64,000 bases of DNA. It comes from CAINVV01 sp964506325 (lineage in GTDB: Bacteria > Bacteroidota > Bacteroidia > Bacteroidales > Prolixibacteraceae). Where the stretch lies: positions 62,001 to 126,000 of the forward strand of contig CAZDLO010000001.1 in assembly GCA_964506325.1 (NCBI GenBank), written 5' to 3'. The notes below the pieces were generated by a model. The model worked only from the letters and a program-made list of their open reading frames with translations. It had not been told where the DNA came from and searched no databases. Positions 36,108 to 44,405 of the stretch are shown here, piece after piece; position 1 is the first letter of the stretch, and each line of letters starts with the position of its first letter. Position numbers and translations under genes: made by a program.

Positions 36108-37133
36108 TTATTTTTTTACTTTAAGGTGCACGTATTTTATTTTTTCCCTGTTGTAGGTGTACGCCATATGAATTGTTCCGTCTTTGCCCTGGATCATGCA
36201 TGGATAACTGAACTCACCTTTGGGCAGGTCTTCAAGAACAATCAGTTCTTCCCACTCTTTGCCATCCCCAGAGGTGTAAACCGAGAGCTTGTTTCTTCCT
36301 TTTTCAATAGGATTGCAGATGAGTGCATGCATTCCATTTTTAAGTGATACCGCGTCTAACCCTGAATTATTGTTCACAAGGGAAGTAGGCTGAACAGGAG
36401 ACCATGTTTCTCCCAGGTCTTTGGACCAGGTCTCCACAATACGTTTTTCTTTGCTCCGGCAAAGCATCTGAATCTGTCCGTCCCTGTGAAAAAGAATGCA
36501 GGGTTGAATGGCATTGAAACCATTGTTGTCAATATTTATTTTTTTCCATTGTTTTAACTCCTGATCTGAAGTTTCTGCGTAGACATTCCATTTTCCCCTG
36601 GCCTCAATGCTGGTGGGATAGAGAATCGTCCCGTTCTTTAACCTTTCCGGTTTGTTTTTAATTGGACCATATAGATTATCCGGTATTTTAGTCCCCACTG
36701 ACCATGTTTTGCCGCCATCATTTGAGATTTTATACATTCCCCACCATTCGCTGGGACTTTTACCTACCTTATAATAAAGGACAATATCGCCATTGTCCCT
36801 TGTAAACAGGACCGGATTCCAGCATGGGTAACGCAGGGTATCATTAATGATTCCATCAGCTGCAAGGGCAGGGTCACTCCATTTGCCGTCTGTGCATAGG
36901 GATGTATAAATGCATACATCAGGGTGGTTCTCATGAGTACCTCCAAACCATGCAGCCAAAATACCTGATTTGGTTTCTACCAGGGTGGATGCATGGCATG
37001 AGGGGAATGATGCTTTCTCATAAATGAATTCAGCTTTTAATAAGTCAGGTTCATTCTTTTTCGGGGAAGAACCAGCCATAAAAAAAGCAAAAACCAACAC
37101 GTTGAGTACGGTTAAGAATTTAAATGTGATCAT
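36108..37133 (-). CDS. BNR-repeat sialidase-like exported protein
   Basis: A 341-residue exported protein of the six-bladed sialidase superfamily (BNR_2-type). The start at 37133 gives a hydrophobic signal (MITFKFLTVLNVLVFAFFMAG); a longer reading frame to 37265 adds 44 unrelated residues. Asp-box motifs SNDGGKTW and SKDLGETW are visible, with IQPCILFHRDGQIQMLCRS and EFSYPCMIQGKDGTIHMAYTY. The complete arginine triad of true sialidases cannot be verified by eye, so activity on sialic acid should not be assumed; related proteins act on other sugars. It is the first gene of the minus-strand operon with the FAD oxidoreductase and GH2 enzymes. Confidence 0.8.
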   Translation of the reverse strand: MITFKFLTVLNVLVFAFFMAGSSPKKNEPDLLKAEFIYEKASFPSCHASTLVETKSGILAAWFGGTHENHPDVCIYTSLCTDGKWSDPALAADGIINDTLRYPCWNPVLFTRDNGDIVLYYKVGKSPSEWWGMYKISNDGGKTWSVGTKIPDNLYGPIKNKPERLKNGTILYPTSIEARGKWNVYAETSDQELKQWKKINIDNNGFNAIQPCILFHRDGQIQMLCRSKEKRIVETWSKDLGETWSPVQPTSLVNNNSGLDAVSLKNGMHALICNPIEKGRNKLSVYTSGDGKEWEELIVLEDLPKGEFSYPCMIQGKDGTIHMAYTYNREKIKYVHLKVKK

Positions 37134-37262
37134 AGTCTTAAGTATTAGTTGTGTTACAGTTGACCTCTCCCGGTTCCTGGCTGTGGAGATTTCCAAGCCC
37201 TGCTCTCCGGGGCAATTCAGCATTAAAAAAACAAACAATTCTGAAATATACCAATCCTGTTT

Positions 37263-37270
37263 CAAAGTTA
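37263..37270 (-). promoter_or_regulatory. Candidate -7 promoter element for the sialidase-like operon
   Basis: On the minus strand TAACTTTG matches TAnnTTTG, 130 bases before the start codon at 37133. No matching -33 TTG is seen. The 294-base divergent region also has to hold the promoter of the TolC gene, for which I find no exact match. Confidence 0.35.
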
Positions 37271-37427
37271 CAACCTAATTGCGTAATGAAAGCGATGCCT
37301 AAGCCATCCTTGTTGATTATTTTACCTTGAAATCTGCACAAATGTCGGTGAAATATGGCCAAACGTCCATAATATTTTAAAATGTGCCTGGGCAGGTGTT
37401 GTTTTGCTTTAAAATAATAAAGACGAT

Positions 37428-38765
37428 ATGAGAACAAAACCTGCAAATTTTCTGGTTACTCTATTTCTGGTTGGCTTTTCAGCCTTCACCGGCTTTGCCC
37501 AGGATACTGCCTGGAAACTTGAGGATTGTATCAGTTATGCCCTTGATAAGAATATCCAGGTAAAAAAAGCTGAACTGACCAATAATCAGAATAAACTTTT
37601 TTCTGATCAGGCACAGGCAAACAGGCTGCCTTCACTTTCCGCTGCTGCCAGTCAGAACTACAGCTGGAACAAGGAGTTTAATGCCTCTTCCGGCACTTAT
37701 GGAAGTCAGACATCTTCTAACAGCTCGAATTATTCACTCAACTCCAATGTAGTTCTTTTTGGCGGATCCAGGCTGAGCAATAAAATAAAAATGGCTTCGA
37801 TCGATCTTGAAAGCGGACAATTTTATTCTGAGCTGGTTAAGGAATCTGTTGGAATCAATATTCTGAATGCCTACCTCCAGGTACTCTACAGCGGGGAGAG
37901 TGCCATGAATGCAAAGAAGCAGGTTGAGACTACTACCGAGCAACTTGCACTGGCCAAAGAGAGAATGGACCAGGGAGTAATCTCGATGGCTGATTATTTG
38001 CAGATCAAGTCGGAACTTGCGTCCGAAAAATCTACTATGGTCTCCGCTGAAAGTCAGCTGTCGATCAATAAGGTGACCCTGATGCAACTTATGGAATTAC
38101 CTGTAGATAAAAATTTTGCAGTCAGTGCCCCCAACCTCGACAGCCTGTTGTTAAAGTCAGAGCAACCGGATGCACAGCAAATTTACAACCTCGCTTTAGG
38201 AATAAAACCCCAGATCAGGAATGCAGAACTGAACAGGGAAAGTGCCGGACTGAATGTTCAGATAGCCAAAGCGGATTATCTTCCGAGCCTCATGCTTGGT
38301 GCAGGGTTATCTACAGGATATGCCAGTTATTCCAATTCATCTGATTACAGGTCGCAGGTATGGAATAAAATGAGCCCATCCTTAGGTCTCACACTTTCGA
38401 TTCCGTTATTTCAGAAAAATCAGGTAAAAACTAATGTCAGCCTTGCGCGGATTGCTGTTTCCAACGCTGAACTTGATGAGGTAAATACCAAAAATGGTTT
38501 GCGCAAGGAAATAGAACAGGCTTGTGCTGATTTTGAGAAAGCCAAATCTGAATATGCTGCAGCGACTGAGCTGATGCAGTCCAGCAAGGAATCCTACGAT
38601 GTAACGGACGAAAAATTCAAAGTGGGACTACTCAATTCAGTTGATTTCCTGGTTCAAAAAACGAACCTTATCACTTCGGAGAGCAAATTTCTTCAATCAA
38701 AATTCAACATGATCTTCGGGTACAAAGTGATTGATTTCTACAAAGGAATACCTCTTGTTCTCTAG
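37428..38765 (+). CDS. TolC-family outer-membrane efflux protein
   Basis: A 445-residue outer-membrane channel subunit. A signal peptide covers about 1-24 (FLVGFSAFTGFAQ). The mature part has the TolC internal duplication of long coiled-coil helices (LEDCISYALDKNIQVKKAEL near 30, and the equivalent YNLALGIKPQIRNAELNRESAGL near 255). It forms a trimer that spans the outer membrane and periplasm and docks with the adaptor encoded 47 bases downstream. Together with the next three genes it forms a MacAB-TolC-type exporter. Confidence 0.92.
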   Translation: MRTKPANFLVTLFLVGFSAFTGFAQDTAWKLEDCISYALDKNIQVKKAELTNNQNKLFSDQAQANRLPSLSAAASQNYSWNKEFNASSGTYGSQTSSNSSNYSLNSNVVLFGGSRLSNKIKMASIDLESGQFYSELVKESVGINILNAYLQVLYSGESAMNAKKQVETTTEQLALAKERMDQGVISMADYLQIKSELASEKSTMVSAESQLSINKVTLMQLMELPVDKNFAVSAPNLDSLLLKSEQPDAQQIYNLALGIKPQIRNAELNRESAGLNVQIAKADYLPSLMLGAGLSTGYASYSNSSDYRSQVWNKMSPSLGLTLSIPLFQKNQVKTNVSLARIAVSNAELDEVNTKNGLRKEIEQACADFEKAKSEYAAATELMQSSKESYDVTDEKFKVGLLNSVDFLVQKTNLITSESKFLQSKFNMIFGYKVIDFYKGIPLVL

Positions 38766-38812
38766 CCTTTTACAACCCGAAATTCAGCAATAAACTTTAA
38801 ATACCAATTGAG

Positions 38813-40030
38813 ATGAAAAAAAAATTAATTTACTCAACATGGGCCTTCCTGGTTCTTGCCCTGGGCGCACTTGCCTTTGTTTTTTTCAGAAGTGCCGAGA
38901 AAACCTATACCTTCCAAACAGTCAAACTGGGGAAGGGGAGCATCAGCAACACAATTACTGCAACCGGCACACTGGAGGCCATCAAAACAGTACAGGTGGG
39001 TACGCAGGTATCTGGTGTTATTACAAAAATCTACGTTGACTTTAATTCGCAGGTAAAAAAAGGCCAGCTGCTTGCGCAGTTGGATGAAACACCTTTAATG
39101 GCTCAGTTGGACCAGTCAAAGGCATCAGTAGACCAGGCCGAAGCTCAGGTAAAATATCAGAAAGCCACTTATGACCGGTACAAAGCCCTGATTGTCAAAA
39201 AACTGATCGCACAATCAGATTATGACCTTGCTGAATACAATTACAACAATGCGCTTGCCTCCTTGAAAAACGCAAGGTCCGTTTACAGTAAAAACATGAT
39301 TAACCTATCTTATGCACGTATTTTCTCTCCGATAGACGGAGTGATCCTTAACCGTGCTGTTGATGAAGGCCAGACCGTGGCAGCAAGTTTCAATACACCG
39401 ACCCTGTTTAGTATCGCCAACGATTTAACAAGGATGCAGGTTGAGGCTAAGATTGATGAGGCCGATATTGGCCTGGTAAAGATGAACCAGCGTGTTCTCT
39501 TCACTGTCGATGCTTATCCTGATATTAAATTTGACGGAAAAGTCTCCGAAATAAGAATGCAGCCGGTAGTGACAAATAACGTGGTAACCTACACTGTCAT
39601 CATCGAGGCACCCAATCCCGATACCAAGCTTATGCCGGGAATGACCGCAAGTACTACCATTTTTGTCAATGAGAAAAATGAAATCCTTGTTATTCCGGGT
39701 AAGGCGATTCGTTTTATACCGGATACTGAAATGCTAACTGCATATACCAGGACCTTGCCACCCGAGGTCAAGGCGAAAATGTCTTCTGGAGGTGACGTAG
39801 CTGTCACTTCTGAAACAAAGAGTACAGTTATCTGGACAAAGAATGGTCCTGTGCTGAATAAAGTCGAGGTAAGACTGGGATCTGATGACGGGATCAATTA
39901 TGAATTGGTATCCGGTCTGAAAGAGGGAGAGGAGATTGTTTTATCGATGGTTGCAGAAAAAGCCACGACTGAGACAAAGCAAGCGGTAAAGAGCCCATTC
40001 ATGCCCACACGTCCCGGACAAAAAAAGTAG
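38813..40030 (+). CDS. MacA-like periplasmic adaptor subunit
   Basis: A 405-residue membrane-fusion protein anchored by one N-terminal helix (YSTWAFLVLALGALAFVFF, about 6-24). It has the adaptor order: barrel-sandwich lipoyl half (ATGTLEAIKTVQVGTQVSG, about 50-70), an alpha-helical hairpin (about 95-165), second lipoyl half (ARIFSPIDGVILNRAVDEGQTV) and beta-barrel (MQVEAKIDEADIGLVKMNQ). It links the inner-membrane ABC permease to the TolC channel. The spacing of 40 bases to the ATPase gene supports a single transcript. Confidence 0.93.
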   Translation: MKKKLIYSTWAFLVLALGALAFVFFRSAEKTYTFQTVKLGKGSISNTITATGTLEAIKTVQVGTQVSGVITKIYVDFNSQVKKGQLLAQLDETPLMAQLDQSKASVDQAEAQVKYQKATYDRYKALIVKKLIAQSDYDLAEYNYNNALASLKNARSVYSKNMINLSYARIFSPIDGVILNRAVDEGQTVAASFNTPTLFSIANDLTRMQVEAKIDEADIGLVKMNQRVLFTVDAYPDIKFDGKVSEIRMQPVVTNNVVTYTVIIEAPNPDTKLMPGMTASTTIFVNEKNEILVIPGKAIRFIPDTEMLTAYTRTLPPEVKAKMSSGGDVAVTSETKSTVIWTKNGPVLNKVEVRLGSDDGINYELVSGLKEGEEIVLSMVAEKATTETKQAVKSPFMPTRPGQKK

Positions 40031-40070
40031 TAGTATAATTATTACGGTTACCTCTTTTAAAATAGTTAGT

Positions 40071-40832
40071 ATGAAAAATGCAATTATAGAAGTCATCAAC
40101 CTGAAAAAGGACTTTTTTGTGGGGGATGTTATTGTCCGCGCATTGAAAGGAGTTAATATCAGCATAATGGAAGGTGAATTTGTGGCCATAATGGGGGCCA
40201 GTGGTTCGGGTAAATCTACCATGCTCAATATCCTGGGCTGCCTGGATCAACCTACTTCAGGTGTTTACAAGCTTGATGGGGTCAATGTGTCTGACCTGAA
40301 CAAAAATGAGCTGGCTGGACTGAGGAATGAAAAGCTTGGATTTGTATTTCAATCTTACAACCTCTTGTCGCGAACATCAGCCCTGGAAAACGTAGAATTG
40401 CCACTTTTTTACAACAGCAGGATTAGATCAAAAGAACGCAAGGAATTGGCAATGGCTGCTCTCGAGGCTGTTGGTCTGGCCGACAGGATGCATCATATGC
40501 CTAATCAACTCTCCGGAGGACAGCAGCAACGTGTTGCAATTGCCAGGTCGCTGGTCAATGACCCGGTTGTCATTCTTGCCGATGAGGCAACCGGCAACCT
40601 GGATACCCGAACTTCCTATGAAATCATGGAGCTTTTTCAGCGGCTGAATTCAGACCAGGGGAAAACAATTGTGTTTGTTACCCACGAACCTGATATTGCC
40701 AGGCTGACCTCCAGGAACATTACATTTCGCGACGGATATGTTACGAAAGAGGTCATGGTTTCCGACAGGGTAATCGCTACTGACATGCTCAAATCACTCC
40801 CAATTGTTGAATTTGAAGTTTATAATTCATAA
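40071..40832 (+). CDS. MacB-type ABC transporter ATP-binding protein
   Basis: A 253-residue ATPase of the MacB/LolD/FtsE subgroup. Walker A is GASGSGKST (42-50), the signature is LSGGQQQRVAIARS, Walker B is VVILADEATGNLDT, and the H-loop is VFVTHEPDIA. It powers the mechanotransmission-type exporter with the permease gene that follows one base later. Unlike MacB of E. coli, where ATPase and membrane parts are fused, here they are separate polypeptides, as is usual in Bacteroidota. Confidence 0.94.
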   Translation: MKNAIIEVINLKKDFFVGDVIVRALKGVNISIMEGEFVAIMGASGSGKSTMLNILGCLDQPTSGVYKLDGVNVSDLNKNELAGLRNEKLGFVFQSYNLLSRTSALENVELPLFYNSRIRSKERKELAMAALEAVGLADRMHHMPNQLSGGQQQRVAIARSLVNDPVVILADEATGNLDTRTSYEIMELFQRLNSDQGKTIVFVTHEPDIARLTSRNITFRDGYVTKEVMVSDRVIATDMLKSLPIVEFEVYNS

Positions 40833-40833
40833 A

Positions 40834-42054
40834 ATGAACTATTCCAATCTTATAAAAATTGCAAAAAATGCACTGATGCGCAATAAATTCAGGGCATTTC
40901 TGACGATGCTGGGGATCATTATCGGCGTAGCATCAGTCATTGCTATGCTGGCCATTGGTCAGGGATCCAAGAAAAGCATACAGGACCAGATGTCAGGCAT
41001 GGGTTCCAACCTTGTTTTTATTATGCCCGGATCGCAGCAAAGAGGTGGTGTCATGATGGGGAATTCCAGTAGTCAGTCGCTGAGACTTGCAGACGTTGAG
41101 GCAATTAAACAACAATGTCAGGATATTACGGCTGTTTCGCCGGAAGTTCGTACCAGCGGTCAGGCGGTGTTTGGGAATTCAAACTGGCCTACATCTATTT
41201 ATGGTTCTAATATTCAATATTTAAGCATTAAAAAAATTGAAGTCGAGAGTGGCCGCATTTTTACGGACCAGGAAATTGCAGGCCTTGCCAAGGTTTGCCT
41301 TGTTGGGAAAACCGTCGTGAAAAATATATTTCCCGCTGGAGCCGACCCGATAGGGCAGACGATCCGTTTTAAGAACATACCCATGAAAATTATCGGAGTG
41401 CTGGGTGAGAAGGGTGAAAATTCTTTTGGACAGGATCAGGACGACCTGCTGATTGCACCCTATACTACCGTGCAGCGCCGGTTTGTGGCCATTGATTATA
41501 TCCAGGCCATCTATGCTTCAGCCGTCAGTGAGGAAAAGACACAGGCTGCGATAACGGAGCTTCAGAATGTAATGCGAAAACAGCATAAAATATCTAAACC
41601 GACAGATGATGATTTCAGGGTGATGTCACAGTCTGAACTGGTGAAAACGTTTACCTCTATCAGTGATATCCTCACAACACTTCTTGGTGCTATCGCTGGG
41701 ATTTCCCTGCTGGTAGGAGGAATTGGAATCATGAATATCATGTATGTTTCAGTTACGGAACGAACCCGTGAGATAGGTTTGCGCATGTCTATTGGTGGCA
41801 AGGGAATTGACATCCTTATGCAATTTCTGATTGAATCTACCATGTTAAGTGTTGTTGGTGGTATTATTGGAATTGGGCTGGGTTACCTCATAAGTTACCT
41901 GGTTGGCACATTGATGGGTTGGCCGGTCGTCATTATGACACAGTCGGTTGTAGTTTCCTTCCTGGTCTGCACCGCAATTGGTGTCTTCTTCGGTTGGTAT
42001 CCGGCCAAAAAAGCCTCCGGTCTCAACCCCATAGACGCCTTACGATATGAATAA
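40834..42054 (+). CDS. MacB/FtsX-type ABC transporter permease
   Basis: A 406-residue inner-membrane permease. The ATG at 40834, one base after the ATPase stop, is chosen over a TTG at 40804 inside that gene. The first helix (FRAFLTMLGIIIGVASVIAMLAIG) is followed by a large MacB-type periplasmic domain (about 50-275) with QSLRLADVEAI and GRIFTDQEI, and three C-terminal helices with GGIGIMNIMYVSVTERTREIGLR, the FtsX-domain hallmark. The substrates of such pumps range from macrolides and peptides to lipoproteins; nothing in the sequence selects among them. Confidence 0.93.
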   Translation: MNYSNLIKIAKNALMRNKFRAFLTMLGIIIGVASVIAMLAIGQGSKKSIQDQMSGMGSNLVFIMPGSQQRGGVMMGNSSSQSLRLADVEAIKQQCQDITAVSPEVRTSGQAVFGNSNWPTSIYGSNIQYLSIKKIEVESGRIFTDQEIAGLAKVCLVGKTVVKNIFPAGADPIGQTIRFKNIPMKIIGVLGEKGENSFGQDQDDLLIAPYTTVQRRFVAIDYIQAIYASAVSEEKTQAAITELQNVMRKQHKISKPTDDDFRVMSQSELVKTFTSISDILTTLLGAIAGISLLVGGIGIMNIMYVSVTERTREIGLRMSIGGKGIDILMQFLIESTMLSVVGGIIGIGLGYLISYLVGTLMGWPVVIMTQSVVVSFLVCTAIGVFFGWYPAKKASGLNPIDALRYE

Positions 42055-42152
42055 TTCAACAACCATGATAATCCGGCACTTTTGCGGTAAAACCCGGAAT
42101 ACAGAAGGGGAGGGACAGCCGTTAACAATTAACATATCCTGATTCTTTGCTT

Positions 42153-43271
42153 ATGAAATTATTATCTTTGAACAAAAGTGAACAAATGGTTAAATCAGTT
42201 TCAAAACGTGACAGTTGGATATCATGGTCTCTCCATGCAATAGGCTGGATTATAATTGTAATTATCCCTTTGTACCTTCACAATGCCTATGGTGGAGGTA
42301 ATGTTCACAGGCTATATGAATTCTATGTTCGTGCTGCCTCTGCAGGGATCATTTTTTATGTCGGTTATTTATGGCTGGTGCCTTCATTTTTTCTCCGGGA
42401 CAAGAGTTTTCTTTATGTTTTGCTCTTGTTCGGGCTGATTTTTGCCACTTATTTTATTTCATCCCTGGTCGAAAAATACTGGATCTTTGATCCTGTAGAA
42501 TCCAGCAGGTTCCAGGAAGCATTAAAAAGCATCAAAAGAGGGAAAGAAGATTTTAAACCTCCTATGAAGGCGTTTGGTCTTTTCAGCCATTTTCTCTCAT
42601 CAGTTTTACTTTCTGGTTTTGCTCTGGGACTTGGTGTAATGGAAAAATTCAAGCAGAATGAGAGGAGACAAAAAGAGATGGAACAGGAAAAATTGTCCTC
42701 TGAGCTGGCTTTTCTCAAAAACCAGGTTAGTCCGCATTTTTTCTTTAACACGCTGAACAATATATATTCACTCATTGGCATCGACGGCCCTACTGCCCAG
42801 GAATCTGTGCTTAAACTGTCAAAAATGATGCGCTACCTGCTGTATGAATCAGAGCATGGAGAGACACTGATGAGCCATGAACTCCAGTTTATGAACAACT
42901 ACATCGACCTGATGAAATTACGGTTGAGCCCCAAAGTTGATCTCCAGGTTGATTTCCCGCTTGAGTATCCTGATTTTTCCATTCCTCCGCTCCTTTTCAT
43001 TCCATTCATCGAAAATGCGTTCAAACATGGTGCATCACACAGGGAGGCAAGCCGGATATTGATTCATATGGACATAGACAAGTTTCAGATTTGCTTCAGA
43101 ACTGAAAACGGAGTAGGACAGGTTCCTCGAACGGTCGACCTTCAGCATTCCGGAATCGGGCTTGAAAATGTCAGAAAGCGTCTTGGACTGTTGTTTCCGG
43201 GTAAGCATGAATTGAGGATCGACCAGACCGCCTCCGCATTTAAGGTTGAACTTACCATCAAAAGGGATTAA
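42153..43271 (+). CDS. LytS-type sensor histidine kinase
   Basis: A 372-residue membrane histidine kinase of the His_kinase (PF06580) family. Four hydrophobic segments lie in residues about 25-165 (for example WIIIVIIPLYL and VLLLFGLIFATYFIS). A short coiled segment leads to the phosphoacceptor His195 in NQVSPHFFFNTLNN. The C-terminal ATPase has PPLLFIPFIENAFKHG and GIGLENVRKRL. The ATG at 42153 is used; a TTG two codons earlier and an ATG at 42186 are alternatives. Its response-regulator partner starts 4 bases after its stop. The position behind the efflux genes suggests that it controls or senses through them. Confidence 0.9.
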   Translation: MKLLSLNKSEQMVKSVSKRDSWISWSLHAIGWIIIVIIPLYLHNAYGGGNVHRLYEFYVRAASAGIIFYVGYLWLVPSFFLRDKSFLYVLLLFGLIFATYFISSLVEKYWIFDPVESSRFQEALKSIKRGKEDFKPPMKAFGLFSHFLSSVLLSGFALGLGVMEKFKQNERRQKEMEQEKLSSELAFLKNQVSPHFFFNTLNNIYSLIGIDGPTAQESVLKLSKMMRYLLYESEHGETLMSHELQFMNNYIDLMKLRLSPKVDLQVDFPLEYPDFSIPPLLFIPFIENAFKHGASHREASRILIHMDIDKFQICFRTENGVGQVPRTVDLQHSGIGLENVRKRLGLLFPGKHELRIDQTASAFKVELTIKRD

Positions 43272-43275
43272 CATA

Positions 43276-43992
43276 ATGAAAATGAAAACTATTGCTATTG
43301 ATGATGAACCGCTGGCGCTAAAATTGGTTGTTGATTATGTCAACAAAACACCGTATTTGGAGCTGGTAGGCGCATTTGACAATCCGCTGGATGCAGTAGA
43401 GTTTCTTGCCAATCAGGATGCAGAGCTGATTTTCGTTGATATCCAAATGCCTGATTTGACAGGAATAGAGTTTATCAGAAGCCTTGAAGAAGAACACAAA
43501 ATCATTTTCACGACTGCCTACGAGAAATATGCGGTGGAAGGTTTTAAACTTAACGCGGTGGACTATCTGCTTAAACCATTCAGTTACGAGGAATTCCTGA
43601 AAGCTGCGGGTAAAGCGCGAAAGTTGGCCGAAATGGAAGCCAGTGCTACACCCACTATTGAGGCAAACACCCAATTTCTGTTTTTGAAGTCAGAATATAA
43701 AATCCGCCGCATTAATTTTAATGATATCCTATACATCGAAGGATTAAAGGATTATATCAAGGTTTTTACAGCAGGAGAAGATAAACCTTTGCTGTCACTC
43801 AACTCTATCAAGTCGCTCGAACAAAAATTACCGGAAGAGAAGTTTATGCGGGTGCATCGTTCCTATATTGTCAATCTGGACAAAATTGAAACCATTGAGC
43901 GAAGCCGGATTGTCTTTGGTAAAATATACATCCCGGTCAGTGATCAGTACAAAGATAAATTCCAGGAATTTCTCGATAAAAATTTTTTATAG
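43276..43992 (+). CDS. LytTR-type response regulator
   Basis: A 238-residue regulator with an N-terminal receiver (about 1-120; acidic pocket Asp9-Asp10, phosphoacceptor Asp55 in FVDIQMPD, and switch residues in FTTAYEKYAVEGF, with Lys in LLKPF) and a C-terminal LytTR DNA-binding domain (about 135-238; FLKSEYKIRRINFNDILYIEG, FMRVHRSYIVNLDKIE). The ATG at 43276 is preferred to an in-frame TTG at 43246 inside the kinase gene. It is the cognate partner of the LytS-type kinase and probably binds direct repeats upstream of target promoters. Confidence 0.94.
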   Translation: MKMKTIAIDDEPLALKLVVDYVNKTPYLELVGAFDNPLDAVEFLANQDAELIFVDIQMPDLTGIEFIRSLEEEHKIIFTTAYEKYAVEGFKLNAVDYLLKPFSYEEFLKAAGKARKLAEMEASATPTIEANTQFLFLKSEYKIRRINFNDILYIEGLKDYIKVFTAGEDKPLLSLNSIKSLEQKLPEEKFMRVHRSYIVNLDKIETIERSRIVFGKIYIPVSDQYKDKFQEFLDKNFL

Positions 43993-44405
43993 CCTTCGAC
44001 TTTGTCATGACAACTGTCCTGAATTTATAGAGGGGCCTTCATTATTGCAGGAATCATTTTTTGAACTACAAACCAGCACGATTAGTTGTTCAAATTTTCT
44101 TATAGCTTTGATAAAATACTCTGATACAATTAATTAACGGGTAGGATACCTAAAATATCCAACTTTGTAAGGCCAAAAAATCCGGTCAATTTTTTTTAGT
44201 GGATTTCTTAAATCTTTTTTCCTACCTTTGTTATTGTGTTAATGTATTATTAATTAACATAATAATGATATTGTACCTAATCGTATTCTGGGGAGAAGTA
44301 AAACGGCGAAATTCTTTTTATCAATATAAGTAAGACTGTGTAAAATTTTCCATTGGATAATAAGGAAATTTTTGTGCAGTGAAATATACATGGCAACCGG
44401 CTTTA
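43993..44405. other. Gene-free stretch upstream of the first PAS kinase
   Basis: About 410 AT-rich bases between the response regulator and the PAS kinase. Apart from the -7 element at 44223-44230 I see no RNA fold, no terminator with a T run and no credible small gene. Confidence 0.5.
44223..44230 (+). promoter_or_regulatory. Candidate -7 promoter element for the PAS kinase gene
   Basis: TACCTTTG is an exact TAnnTTTG match, 175 bases upstream of the preferred ATG at 44406, giving a long leader. The -33 position (around 44201-44203) reads TTT and not TTG. Confidence 0.45.
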
